The notes below the pieces were generated by a model. It worked only from the letters and a program-made list of their open reading frames with translations. It was not told where the DNA came from and made no database searches. DNA of 64,000 bases from an uncultured Oscillospiraceae bacterium (GTDB taxonomy: Bacteria > Bacillota > Clostridia > Oscillospirales > Acutalibacteraceae). How positions within the stretch are numbered: the first letter of the stretch is position 1; each line of letters starts with the position of its first letter. Below are positions 54,100 to 63,278 of the stretch, one piece after another. The position numbers and the translations under genes were made by a program. The stretch lies in assembly GCA_949293315.1 (NCBI GenBank), contig CASFCH010000009.1, forward strand, positions 1 to 64,000, written 5' to 3'.

Positions 54100-55644
54100 A
54101 TGGAGCGGATTTACCGGCAGGGAACGCGCTTTGTGGATGAGAACGGGCGCCAGATCTTTTTGAATGGTGTGAACATCTCCCTGAAGGGGGAGAAAAAAGG
54201 GGAAAAGACCGTGTATAAGTTTAACACGGTTCAGGAGAAGACGATCGCATCGCTGCATGCGCGCGGGATCAATTTGATCCGCCTGATCCTCACGTGGGAC
54301 GGCGTGGAGCCGCACCCCGGAATCTATGACGAGCTCTATCTGGATCACTATCGCCAGATCGTCTCCTGGTGTGAAAAATACGGCGTCTACTTTATTCTGG
54401 ATATGCATCAGGATCTGTACTCCAGCCGCATTGGGGACGGCGCGCCGGAGTGGGCCACGCTCACGGACGGTTATCCGATCGAAAAGCCGGTCGCGATCTG
54501 GGCGGAAGGGTATTTTTATTCGCGTGCGGTCGCCCACAGCTTTGAGCACTTCTGGAACAATACGCCTGTCTACGGCAGGGGCCTTCAGGATTGGTACGCC
54601 GCCATGTGGCAGCACGTGATCCGCATTTTTGCGGACAGCCCCGCTCTGCTGGGATTCGATTTTATCAATGAGCCCTATCCCGGCCTGGACGGACCGCGCA
54701 TCTTCGCCGGTCTGGTCAACGGGTTCATGGACCGGCTCGGCGGCGGGCGGGAGCTGCCCTTTGACGCGGCGCGGTATCTTAACCGCGGGAACCAGCGCGC
54801 CGGGTTTGTGCGTCTGGCCGCCGAGATCGTGCGCAGAGTGCGGCGGTGCGGGCTGGACCGCATGCGGCGGCTCGGGGAGGACCGTGCGGCGCTGCGGGAA
54901 ATCTTTATGCAGATGGAGCCGCTTGTCCGCCGATTCGACGAGGAGAAATATTCCCCGTTCCTGTCCAAAATGACGGCCGCCGCGCGCGCGGTGACAGACC
55001 GTGGGATCATTCTGATCGACAACTGCTACTACTCCAATCTGGGTATCCCGTGCGCCGTCCGGATTCCGGAGGTAGACGGCGTTCCGGAGACACAGGCGGC
55101 CTTTGCTCCGCACGGATATGACCTGTTTGTCGATTCGCCGCTCTATCGCTTTGCCAGCGAGGTGCGCGTCGGGATGATTTTTGAGGAGCACCGCCGCACA
55201 CAGGAGCGCCTGGGCCTTCCGGTGCTGGTGGGGGAATGGGGCGGATTTTCCAGTCTGGACGGCTATCGCCGTCACGCGGAGTTTCTGCTGGAGCTGTTCA
55301 ATCGAAACGGCTGGAGCCGGGCCTACTGGGCCTACGCGCCCGGGCACTTTCTGGTGCACCCCGTGTGGCGCCTGCTGACGCGCTCCTATCCGCAGGCCGT
55401 GGACGGTACGGTGACAGAAATTCAGGCGGACGACGCGGAGCTGATGATTGCATATGAACAGGGGAACGGGGGCCGGGCAAACCGGATCTGGCTCAATGGC
55501 GCGCTGGAATCCCTGACCGTGGACGGATGTGCCCTCACGCCGGGGCAGTATCTGCTGGAAACTGCCGGGTACACGGGCGGCGGGCTTTTGACGTTCTCTG
55601 CGCCTCCCGGCTTTCACCGCGTGCGGGTCACGACATGCCGGTGA
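54100..55644 (+). CDS. GH5 endoglycoceramidase-like glycosidase
   Basis: 514 residues from ATG 54100 (SD GAGGTG; GTG codons at 54094 and 54097 also in frame). TIM barrel with FLNGVNISLKG, RGINLIRLILTWDGVEP, DMHQDLYSSRIG, the acid/base Glu191 in GFDFINEPYPGLDG and the nucleophile Glu379 in VLVGEWGGF, followed by a C-terminal beta domain (RIWLNGALESLTV). NEPxPG and the long insert between the catalytic segments resemble endoglycoceramidases, which remove whole glycans from glycosphingolipids. There is no signal peptide, which is odd for that activity. Confidence 0.82.
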   Translation: MERIYRQGTRFVDENGRQIFLNGVNISLKGEKKGEKTVYKFNTVQEKTIASLHARGINLIRLILTWDGVEPHPGIYDELYLDHYRQIVSWCEKYGVYFILDMHQDLYSSRIGDGAPEWATLTDGYPIEKPVAIWAEGYFYSRAVAHSFEHFWNNTPVYGRGLQDWYAAMWQHVIRIFADSPALLGFDFINEPYPGLDGPRIFAGLVNGFMDRLGGGRELPFDAARYLNRGNQRAGFVRLAAEIVRRVRRCGLDRMRRLGEDRAALREIFMQMEPLVRRFDEEKYSPFLSKMTAAARAVTDRGIILIDNCYYSNLGIPCAVRIPEVDGVPETQAAFAPHGYDLFVDSPLYRFASEVRVGMIFEEHRRTQERLGLPVLVGEWGGFSSLDGYRRHAEFLLELFNRNGWSRAYWAYAPGHFLVHPVWRLLTRSYPQAVDGTVTEIQADDAELMIAYEQGNGGRANRIWLNGALESLTVDGCALTPGQYLLETAGYTGGGLLTFSAPPGFHRVRVTTCR

Positions 55645-55698
55645 AGAAGGCGGTGGCTGGTATGACCGGCGGAGGCGGGACTGCCGGACGGGGACGAT

Positions 55699-55727
55699 TT
55701 GACAGGTTCCCGAAAAGACCTTATAAT
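55699..55727 (+). promoter_or_regulatory. Consensus promoter of the MATE gene
   Basis: Exact TTGACA (55699-55704), 17 bases, exact TATAAT (55722-55727). The strength contrasts with the hairpin that follows. Confidence 0.8.
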
Positions 55728-55754
55728 AATAAACTGTAAAAATACAGCAGAGAG

Positions 55755-55776
55755 AAAGCGCCGCAAAGCGCTTTTT
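55755..55776 (+). promoter_or_regulatory. Attenuator-like hairpin in the MATE leader
   Basis: AAAGCGC (55755-55761) pairs with GCGCTTT (55768-55774), loop CGCAAA, then TTCTTT. It lies between a perfect promoter and the MATE start, so part of the transcription may end here. Confidence 0.5.
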
Positions 55777-55800
55777 CTTTGTGTAGAGGGGAGCGTTCCG

Positions 55801-57186
55801 ATGGGAGAGAACAACATAGGGCAGAGAGAAAATAAAATGGGCGTTCTGCCGGTCAACCGGCTGCTGGTGACGATGTCGATCCCGATGGTGATCTCCATGC
55901 TGGTACAGGCGCTCTACAATGTGGTGGACAGTATGTTCGTCGCCCAGATCAATGAAAATGCGCTCACTGCCGTCTCGCTGGCGTTCCCGGTTCAGAACCT
56001 GATGATCGCCGTCGGGACGGGGACAGGCGTCGGTGTGAATGCATTGCTCTCCAAAAGCCTGGGGCAAAAGGACTTTGAAAAGGCAAATAAGACCGCCAAT
56101 CACGCTGTTCTGCTCGCCGCGTGCAGCTACCTTGCATTTGCGCTGCTGGGGGGATTTTTCTCCCGCCTGTTTTTCGAGGTGCAGACGGATGTACAGGAGA
56201 TCATCGACTACGGAACCTCTTATCTGGTGATCTGCTGCGTCTTTTCGTTTGGGATGTTCGGGCAGTTTGCATTCGAGCGCCTGCTGCAATCGACGGGGAA
56301 GACCTTTTACACCATGATCACGCAGGGGATCGGCGCGGTCATCAATATCATCTTTGACCCGATCCTGATCTTTGGCTTGCTTGGGTTCCCGGAGATGGGC
56401 GTGGCCGGAGCGGCGGCGGCCACCGTGTTCGGCCAGATCGTGGCGGCAGTGCTGGCGATCATCCTCAACCATTATAAAAATGACGAGGTGCGCATCTCCC
56501 TGAAAAAATTCCGTCCGGAGTGGGGGATCATCCGGCAGATCTACGGCGTCGGGGTGCCCTCCATCATCATGTCGTCGATCGGATCGGTGATGACGTTTGG
56601 CATGAATAAGATCCTGATCGCCTTTTCCACCACAGCGACGGCCGTGTTCGGGGTTTACTTTAAATTGCAGAGCTTCGCGTTCATGCCGGTGTTCGGCCTG
56701 AACAACGGCATGGTGCCGATCGTGGCCTATAACTTTGGTGCGCGCAAGCCAAAGCGGATGATGAAGACCATCTGGCTGAGCATCGCCTATGCGCTCGGGA
56801 TCATGGCGGTCGCGATCGTGATCGCGCAGACCATCCCGGACAGGCTGCTGCGGATCTTCAACGCGTCGGAGAACATGCTGGAGATCGGCATCCCGGCGCT
56901 GCGCATCATCAGCCTCGGCTTCCTATTCGCCGGATTCGACGTCATCATCGGCTCTGTCCTTCAGGCGCTCTCACACGGGTTTATGAGCTTGTCCCTCTCC
57001 CTGCTGCGGCAGCTGGTTGTCCTGCTTCCGGTGGCATATTTGCTCTCCCTGACGGGGAACCTGCAGATCATCTGGTGGGCGTTCCCGCTGTCGGAGGTCG
57101 CATCCGCAACGTTGAGTGCGATTTACTTTGTCATCATTCGGAAACGGGATATCCGGTCCATTCAGCCGGCCGAAAATGATCGCTGA
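55801..57186 (+). CDS. MATE family multidrug efflux transporter
   Basis: 461 residues with twelve helices. MATE features: the opening LLVTMSIPMVISMLVQALYNVVDSMFVAQI (N-lobe, with the Asp of VDSMF), AVSLAFPVQNLMIAVGTGTGVG, and FERLLQSTGKTFYTMI; the second lobe repeats the pattern (GVGVPSIIMSSIGSVMTFGMNKILI). These pumps export cationic drugs with Na+ or H+ entry. Start at 55801 behind AGAGGGGAG; a frame from 55699 would run through the promoter. Own promoter with leader hairpin and terminator. Confidence 0.94.
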   Translation: MGENNIGQRENKMGVLPVNRLLVTMSIPMVISMLVQALYNVVDSMFVAQINENALTAVSLAFPVQNLMIAVGTGTGVGVNALLSKSLGQKDFEKANKTANHAVLLAACSYLAFALLGGFFSRLFFEVQTDVQEIIDYGTSYLVICCVFSFGMFGQFAFERLLQSTGKTFYTMITQGIGAVINIIFDPILIFGLLGFPEMGVAGAAAATVFGQIVAAVLAIILNHYKNDEVRISLKKFRPEWGIIRQIYGVGVPSIIMSSIGSVMTFGMNKILIAFSTTATAVFGVYFKLQSFAFMPVFGLNNGMVPIVAYNFGARKPKRMMKTIWLSIAYALGIMAVAIVIAQTIPDRLLRIFNASENMLEIGIPALRIISLGFLFAGFDVIIGSVLQALSHGFMSLSLSLLRQLVVLLPVAYLLSLTGNLQIIWWAFPLSEVASATLSAIYFVIIRKRDIRSIQPAENDR

Positions 57187-57194
57187 CAGAAAAG

Positions 57195-57221
57195 AAAAGG
57201 ACGCCCGCGGGCGTCCTTTTT
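57195..57221. terminator. Bidirectional terminator between MATE and DUF4097 genes
   Basis: AAAAGGACGCC (57195-57205) pairs with GGCGTCCTTTT (57210-57220), loop CGCG, with A and T flanks usable on both strands. Confidence 0.92.
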
Positions 57222-57235
57222 GCATCAGCGCAATA

Positions 57236-58150
57236 TCAGGGGTTCAGTTCGATCTGTCCGTTTTCCGCGTGGAAAAAGAGGGTGACGTCGGGCGGTCCAT
57301 CCGCCCCGGGGGATTGGTAGCGCAGGTCGTCCCCGTAAATCGTCCGGGCGGGCGTGACGAGATTGTTGATGATCTCACCGTTGTCCGCGGAGGCGTTTAT
57401 GAAATAGGAGGAGAGGGAACCGAGGCTGAACTGAATGGAGCCGTTGTCTGTTTCACAGTACACGACGGCCGAGCCCTGCAGATTGCGCAGCGTGAGGGAG
57501 CCGTTCTCCGCGGAGAGATCGACCCGCTTCCCGATGTTCAGGCTCTCCGCCGTGAGGGATCCGTTGTCGGACTCCGCCGTGAGGATGGGGCAGCCGATCC
57601 CCGAGAGCGTCACATTGCCGTTCCCGCTCTCGACATCCAGCCGGTTGATCCAATCATTCGGCAGTGTGACGTCCAGATACGCGCCATCCTGCACGTTCGC
57701 CTGGAGCGGCGCGGTGCGGTAAAATACCAGTATATAGCGGCTGGAATTCTCATACGAGCGGAACAGCTCAAACCGGTACTGATCCGCTCGAACGGACGCC
57801 GCCTCCCCAGAGAGCGTCAGCTGCGCCGCCGCCGTATCGCCGGAGCGGACGGTCAGGGCGATGTCGTCGCACTCGATTTTCAGATCGCTGCCCTGCGGGA
57901 TTACGGATAGATCGATCCGGTTATCCGCGTCCGGCGTCTGGACGGAGGGGAGGCTGTCATAGTAGTCCTGGGCATACTCGGGAACGTCAACGAGTACGCT
58001 CAGGCGGTAGCGGTCGATGTACGCGTTCAGCGCCTGACGGATAAGGCCGCTGTTAAAGGCGGCGGTGCAGGCGATCCCCAGACCGATCGTGGCGATCAGG
58101 GAGGCGACGCATACCACGATGAGTGCGATCAGACCCTTTCTCTTTTTCAT
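57236..58150 (-). CDS. DUF4097-type beta-helical membrane-anchored protein
   Basis: 304 residues: one N-terminal helix (GLIALIVVCVASLIATIGLGIACTAAF), then an external domain with repeated short strands of the type VESGNGNVTL, AESDNGSLTAE, SAENGSLTL and ETDNGSIQF. This ladder of D/G-N-G-S turns marks DUF4097, found in envelope-stress proteins. It overlaps the DUF1700 gene upstream by 4 bases. The usual set is PadR regulator-DUF1700-DUF4097; no PadR gene is next to it here. Confidence 0.88.
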   Translation of the reverse strand: MKKRKGLIALIVVCVASLIATIGLGIACTAAFNSGLIRQALNAYIDRYRLSVLVDVPEYAQDYYDSLPSVQTPDADNRIDLSVIPQGSDLKIECDDIALTVRSGDTAAAQLTLSGEAASVRADQYRFELFRSYENSSRYILVFYRTAPLQANVQDGAYLDVTLPNDWINRLDVESGNGNVTLSGIGCPILTAESDNGSLTAESLNIGKRVDLSAENGSLTLRNLQGSAVVYCETDNGSIQFSLGSLSSYFINASADNGEIINNLVTPARTIYGDDLRYQSPGADGPPDVTLFFHAENGQIELNP

Positions 58151-58698
58151 GATCTGGCCTCCTTCCTGCCCGGTTTATCGGAGATTTTCCGTGACAGATA
58201 GACGATCAGCGCCACGATACCGTACAGAATCAGTGCGGCGACGGAGATCAGCAGCACGGCCACCGATATCATGAACCCGCCGGCTATCGCCAGCCCGGAG
58301 ACCGCGAAAAAGGTAAAGGATGACAGAAAAATCAAGATCCCCGCCAGGATCAAACCGGCCGCCGCCGGAACAAACGGAACGGCCAGGAAGAGGATTGTCA
58401 GGATCAGCCCGACGATATAGCCGGTCTTATCCGCACCGCGCGGAGCCGGCGGCTGTGGATACGGCGCCTGCGGCGGGGCATAGCCAAAGCCCTGCAGTGG
58501 GATTCGTGCCGCTTCCAGATAGGGGCGTGCGCACGCCTCCGGCTCGCCGAGGGAGGCACAGATCTCCTCCTCCGCCTCCCCTGCGGCGAGACGGCTCTCA
58601 AATTGGCGGGTAAATTCCTCCGCAATCTCCTGACGCCGCGCATAGGAGAGCGGGGCCAGCGCCGCCTTCAGACGGTCGAGAAACTCTTTTTGGTTCAT
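58147..58698 (-). CDS. DUF1700 family (HAAS) membrane protein
   Basis: 183 residues. N-terminal helical module (MNQKEFLDRLKAALAPLSYARRQEIAEEF, then SLGEPEACARPYL) typical of DUF1700/HAAS, a Pro/Tyr/Ala linker (APPQAPYPQPPAP), then three or four membrane helices and a basic tail. The start at 58698 is behind AAAGGAG. It probably forms a sensor pair with the DUF4097 protein, whose gene overlaps its end by 4 bases. Confidence 0.87.
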   Translation of the reverse strand: MNQKEFLDRLKAALAPLSYARRQEIAEEFTRQFESRLAAGEAEEEICASLGEPEACARPYLEAARIPLQGFGYAPPQAPYPQPPAPRGADKTGYIVGLILTILFLAVPFVPAAAGLILAGILIFLSSFTFFAVSGLAIAGGFMISVAVLLISVAALILYGIVALIVYLSRKISDKPGRKEARS

Positions 58699-58921
58699 GA
58701 GCAACGCACTCCTTTCGTCTCCATCATAGCATAATTCCATGAAAAAGCAAGCGAATTTGCCATTGTTACAAAACTGTAATTTTCTAAAGGGACGCGCCGC
58801 TTCTTCGCACAGGCCATTGCGGCCTCCCGCGCGGCGGTCCGATATAAATATTTCGGGAAAACATAATCCAAGATATGGGATTCAGTTGGAAATTTTGCGC
58901 TTTTTGGGAAGGGAGATAGTA

Positions 58922-59176
58922 ATGGAAGGAAAACACAGTAAAAGAATTGTACCAGCGGCCAAAGCGCTGCGCAAAAATATGACCAGCCAGGAGCGCAGCC
59001 TGCTTTGCGAATATTTTTCCTATTCGGGAAGCACCTTGCACAGGGCGGCAGGGAAAAGAACAAACTTCGTAGGGAACGCCGCCCCGCGTTCCGAAAGGAG
59101 GGGGGACGGAAGCAGAATGGCGCCGGCCGTCAGCCCGGTGCGCCCTCGCTCTCGGGTCATTGCTCCAAAAGGGTAA
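58922..59176 (+). pseudogene. Truncated DUF559-like endonuclease fragment
   Basis: The first about 35 residues (MEGKHSKRIVPAAKALRKNM, TSQERSLLCEYF) match the start of the DUF559 family (Vsr-like endonuclease fold, A-x-x-LRKNMT-x-EERxL). SD GGGAAGGGAG is intact. The homology then stops and the frame runs into repeat DNA (59068 on), so the gene was cut by an insertion or deletion. Confidence 0.6.
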
Positions 59177-59263
59177 GCCTTGATTTTTCGATTGATCATT
59201 CATCAAGGGCTTTCTGCCAACCGTCGGCCTGTGCGGCGGAACGCTGAGGGCAGCGTTCCCTAC
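59068..59263. repeat. Inverted repeat pair flanking ~140 bases
   Basis: CGTAGGGAACGCCGCCCC with GCGTTCCG (59068-59093) and CGGAACGCTGAGGGCAGC with GTTCCCTACG (59236-59263) are imperfect inverted copies of the same about 27-base word. The span of about 196 bases may be a small mobile element inserted into the DUF559 gene. Confidence 0.55.
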
Positions 59264-59550
59264 GCGTGCAGGGCGGGAGTTTGTGCAGCCTATAAAAACT
59301 TCCTTACACAGGGAGGCCTTGGGAAGTATAAATCCCCCCTATGAAAAGGCGGGCGGATCAACAAAATCAAGACAGAGGGATTATTGAGGGTGAAAACCAG
59401 CGGCTGGGGCTGATGGATTTGAATCCACTTTATGGCAGGAAATCTCTGGTTGTAAACCAAAACAGGAACATCCCAATGTAAACGACGGTGGAACGTTCCT
59501 GTTTATTCATCCTCTTTGAGAGAATACGCATTTAGTTCTTGAAACAGAAA
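59264..59550. other. Non-coding stretch with several dyads
   Basis: It contains TGGATT-TG-AATCCA (59414-59427), which mimics a tRNA T-arm but has no tRNA around it, and AAACAGGAAC/GTTCCTGTTT (59459-59468 and 59494-59503). No gene was recognised. Confidence 0.4.
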
Positions 59551-59587
59551 CAGGACCCCCGCACGATTTTTCATGCAGGGGCCCCTG
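59551..59587 (-). terminator. Terminator of the purC-purF-purB run
   Basis: Minus strand: CAGGGGCCCCTGCATG region folds against CGTGCGGGGGTCCTG, followed by TTTCTGTTTC. It lies directly after purB. Confidence 0.75.
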
Positions 59588-59604
59588 TGTAATCCGAAAT
59601 TTAT

Positions 59605-61035
59605 TTACACGTTGATCTCGACTTTTAATCCGAGTGCATCCGCGTTGGCATCCAGGATCGGGCGGATGAAGTCGCGGACGAATTCCTCCGTCTGCTGCGG
59701 GGCGCGGCCGACGAAGTTCGCCGGCTTGAGCATGGCCTCGATCTCCGCCTTGGTCATGCCGAACGCCGGATCCGCCGCGATGCGGTCTACCAGATCGTTC
59801 TGGCCGCCCTCGGCCTTGACGACCTTGCCGGCTGCCATGGAGTGGACACGGATCTTCTCGTGCAGCTCCTGACGGTCGCCGCCGCGTTTGACGGCCTCCA
59901 TCATGATGTTCTCCGTGGCCATGAACGGCAGCTCGGACATCAGGCGGCGCTCGATCATCTTCGGGTAGACGACGAGGCCGTCCGCCACATTGATATACAG
60001 CTCCAGAATGGCATCCGTGGCCAGGAAGGCCTCCGCCACGCTGATGCGCTTGTTGGCGGAGTCGTCGAGCGTGCGCTCAAACCACTGGGTTGCGGCGGTG
60101 ATGGCCGGGTTGAGCGTATCAGCCATCACATAGCGCGCCAGGGAGGCAATGCGCTCGCTGCGCATCGGATTGCGTTTGTAGGCCATAGCGGAGGAACCGA
60201 TCTGGTTCTTCTCAAACGGCTCCTCGATCTCCTTCAGGTGCTGGAGCAGCCGCAGATCATTGGAGAATTTGGCCGCCGACTGCGCGATCCCGCTGAGCAC
60301 GGCGAGCACCTGGGTGTCCACCTTGCGGGAATACGTCTGCCCGGAGACGGGATAGCAGCTCTCGAATCCCATAAATTCTGCAATCTTATGGTCGAGCGCC
60401 TTGACCTTGTCGGTGTCGCCGTCGAACAGATCCATAAAGCTCGCCTGCGTGCCCGTGGTGCCCTTGGAACCGAGCAGCTTCATCTGGGAGAGGCGGAACT
60501 CCAGCTCCTCAAAGTCGAGCAGCACATCCTGCAGCCACAGCGAGGCGCGCTTGCCCACCGTGGTCGGCTGTGCGGGCTGGAAGTGCGTGAACGCCAGGCA
60601 GGGCATATCCTTATACTCGAGTGCGAACCGGCTGAGGACATCCATCAGGTTCAAGAGTTTTTTGCGGATCAGGCGCATGCCCTCGGTCATGATGATGATA
60701 TCCGTATTGTCACCCACGTAGCAGGATGTCGCGCCCAGATGGATGATCGGTTTGGCCTTGGGGCACTGCACGCCGTAGGCGTACACGTGGCTCATCACGT
60801 CGTGGCGCACCTCTTTCTCGCGTGCCTGTGCAACCTCGTAGTTGATATCGTCCTTGTGGGATTCCAGCTCGGCGATCTGCTCGTCCGTGATGTCCAGCCC
60901 GAGCTGCTGCTCGGCCCTGGCCAGCGCGATCCAGAGCCTGCGCCAGGTGCGGAACTTAAAGTCCGGGGAAAAGATGTATTGCATCTCCCGGCTCGCATAG
61001 CGCGAGTTGAGGGGGCTTTCATAGATGTCATGCAT
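59605..61035 (-). CDS. purB: Adenylosuccinate lyase
   Basis: 476 residues. It removes fumarate from SAICAR and from adenylosuccinate in purine synthesis. Fumarase/aspartase superfamily motifs: HLGATSCYVGDNTD, FTHFQPAQPTTVGKR, and the signature GSSAMAYKRNPMRSERI near residue 285 with the catalytic Ser. The C-terminal part (ELHEKIRVHSMAAGKVVKAEGGQND) matches the family. Last gene of the purine run, 28 bases after purF. Confidence 0.96.
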   Translation of the reverse strand: MHDIYESPLNSRYASREMQYIFSPDFKFRTWRRLWIALARAEQQLGLDITDEQIAELESHKDDINYEVAQAREKEVRHDVMSHVYAYGVQCPKAKPIIHLGATSCYVGDNTDIIIMTEGMRLIRKKLLNLMDVLSRFALEYKDMPCLAFTHFQPAQPTTVGKRASLWLQDVLLDFEELEFRLSQMKLLGSKGTTGTQASFMDLFDGDTDKVKALDHKIAEFMGFESCYPVSGQTYSRKVDTQVLAVLSGIAQSAAKFSNDLRLLQHLKEIEEPFEKNQIGSSAMAYKRNPMRSERIASLARYVMADTLNPAITAATQWFERTLDDSANKRISVAEAFLATDAILELYINVADGLVVYPKMIERRLMSELPFMATENIMMEAVKRGGDRQELHEKIRVHSMAAGKVVKAEGGQNDLVDRIAADPAFGMTKAEIEAMLKPANFVGRAPQQTEEFVRDFIRPILDANADALGLKVEINV

Positions 61036-61063
61036 GATTCGGTTCCTCCCGCGTGATGGATTT

Positions 61064-62479
61064 TCAGCCCTTGCAGGCTATGGGGTAATCGCCCGTAAAG
61101 CAGGCGTCACAGAATGTCTTCTCCGGCGCGCCGCCCTCGCCGATCAGCTCGCCAAGGCTCTCCGCCTTTAAAAAGCCGAGGGAGTCCGCCCCGATGAGCT
61201 TGCACAGCTCGTCCACCGTGTGGTGGTTGGAGGTCAGCTCCTCCCGGGTGGGGATATCGGTGCCAAAATAGCACGGGTTGTGGATGGTCGGGGAGCTGAT
61301 GCGCACGTGTACCTCCGCAGCTCCGGCCTGCTTGAGCGCGTAGACGATGTTCGCGCTCGTGGTGCCGCGGACGATGGAGTCGTCCACCATGATCACGCGC
61401 TTGCCCGCGACGGCCTTTGAGAGCGCGTTCAGTTTGATATTCACGCTCTTTTTCCGTTCGCTCTGATCCGGCTTGATAAAGGTACGCCCTACATAGTTGT
61501 TGCGCACAAAGCCCATCTCATAGGGGATCCCGCTCTCGAGCGAGAGGCCGAGCGCCGCATCCAGCCCGGAATCCGGCACGCCGATGACCACATCGGCCGC
61601 CACCGGGTACTGGCGCGCGAGCAGCCGCCCCGCCATGATGCGGGAGGCGTGGGCCTCCACGCCGTCGAGTACGCTGTCCGGGCGGGCAAAATAGATATAC
61701 TCAAAAATACAGATGCGCCGCTTGCCGGAGCAGTTTTCCCGGAAGCTCTGCACGCCGTTTGAATCGATGCGCACCACCTCGCCCGGCTCAATATCGCGGA
61801 CAAATTCCGCGCCGACCGTATCGAGCGCGCACGTCTCCGACGCGACCACCCAGGATTCGCCCAGTTTGCCGAGCACCAGCGGGCGGAAGCCGAGCGGATC
61901 GCGTGCGGCGATGAGCTTGGTGGGGCTCATCACCAGCAGGGAATACGCGCCGCGCAGCTTCTGCATGGTGCGGATCACGGCCTGCTCAATGCTGTGGGCG
62001 CCCACGCGCTCGCGGGCGATCAGATGGGCGATGACCTCCGAATCGATCGTGGTGTGGAACATCGCGCCGCCCTGTGCCAGCTCCTCCCGGATCTCCTCCG
62101 CGTTGACGAGGTTCCCGTTGTGCGCCACGGCAAAGCGGCCCTTGAGATAGCGCATGATGAGCGGCTGCGCGTTTTCCACCACGGACTTGCCCGCCGTGGA
62201 ATACCGCACATGGGAGATGGCGATCTGGCCGTCCAGGTCCGCCGGGACCTCCCGGAACACCTCGCTGACCAGGCCCATCCCCTTGCGCCCGTCGATCACG
62301 CCCATGTCGGACACGGCGATGCCGCAGCTCTCCTGCCCCCGGTGCTGTAAGGCGTACAGCCCGTCCCGGCACAGGGAGGCCGCGTGGACCTCCCCGGCCG
62401 AATAGACGCCGAACACGCCGCACTCATCGTGCGGAATATATCCGTCAAAGATCTTATCCTTATGCTCCTGCTGAGCCAA
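61064..62479 (-). CDS. purF: Amidophosphoribosyltransferase
   Basis: First committed step of purine synthesis: PRPP plus glutamine to phosphoribosylamine. The N-terminal glutaminase domain uses the Cys in HDECGVFGVY after removal of a short propeptide; the PRTase domain has the PRPP loop VIMVDDSIVRGTTS. About 471 residues. The start chosen is the TTG at 62479 because its GGAG is 9 bases away; another TTG at 62485 is only 3 bases from it. The Bacillus-type Fe-S cysteines seem present (Cys in YFGTDIP region and the C-terminal CDACFTGDYP). Confidence 0.94.
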   Translation of the reverse strand: MAQQEHKDKIFDGYIPHDECGVFGVYSAGEVHAASLCRDGLYALQHRGQESCGIAVSDMGVIDGRKGMGLVSEVFREVPADLDGQIAISHVRYSTAGKSVVENAQPLIMRYLKGRFAVAHNGNLVNAEEIREELAQGGAMFHTTIDSEVIAHLIARERVGAHSIEQAVIRTMQKLRGAYSLLVMSPTKLIAARDPLGFRPLVLGKLGESWVVASETCALDTVGAEFVRDIEPGEVVRIDSNGVQSFRENCSGKRRICIFEYIYFARPDSVLDGVEAHASRIMAGRLLARQYPVAADVVIGVPDSGLDAALGLSLESGIPYEMGFVRNNYVGRTFIKPDQSERKKSVNIKLNALSKAVAGKRVIMVDDSIVRGTTSANIVYALKQAGAAEVHVRISSPTIHNPCYFGTDIPTREELTSNHHTVDELCKLIGADSLGFLKAESLGELIGEGGAPEKTFCDACFTGDYPIACKG

Positions 62480-62498
62480 AAACAATCACTCCGTAAAA

Positions 62499-63206
<708 letters not shown>

Positions 63207-63278
63207 GACCCATTCTCCTTACATGATGATTGATTTTTAATGTCAAGGGGCGGAAGAGTCCGCACCCGCTATGGATAG

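Noticed and set aside
53791..56472. 893-codon open frame on the minus strand opposite the SGNH, GH5 and MATE genes
   Set aside because: It crosses three convincing plus-strand genes, two terminators and two promoters; it has no recognisable domain.
59413..59427. tRNA-like T-arm
   Set aside because: No acceptor stem, anticodon arm or CCA partner could be found within 100 bases on either strand; treated as a short palindrome.
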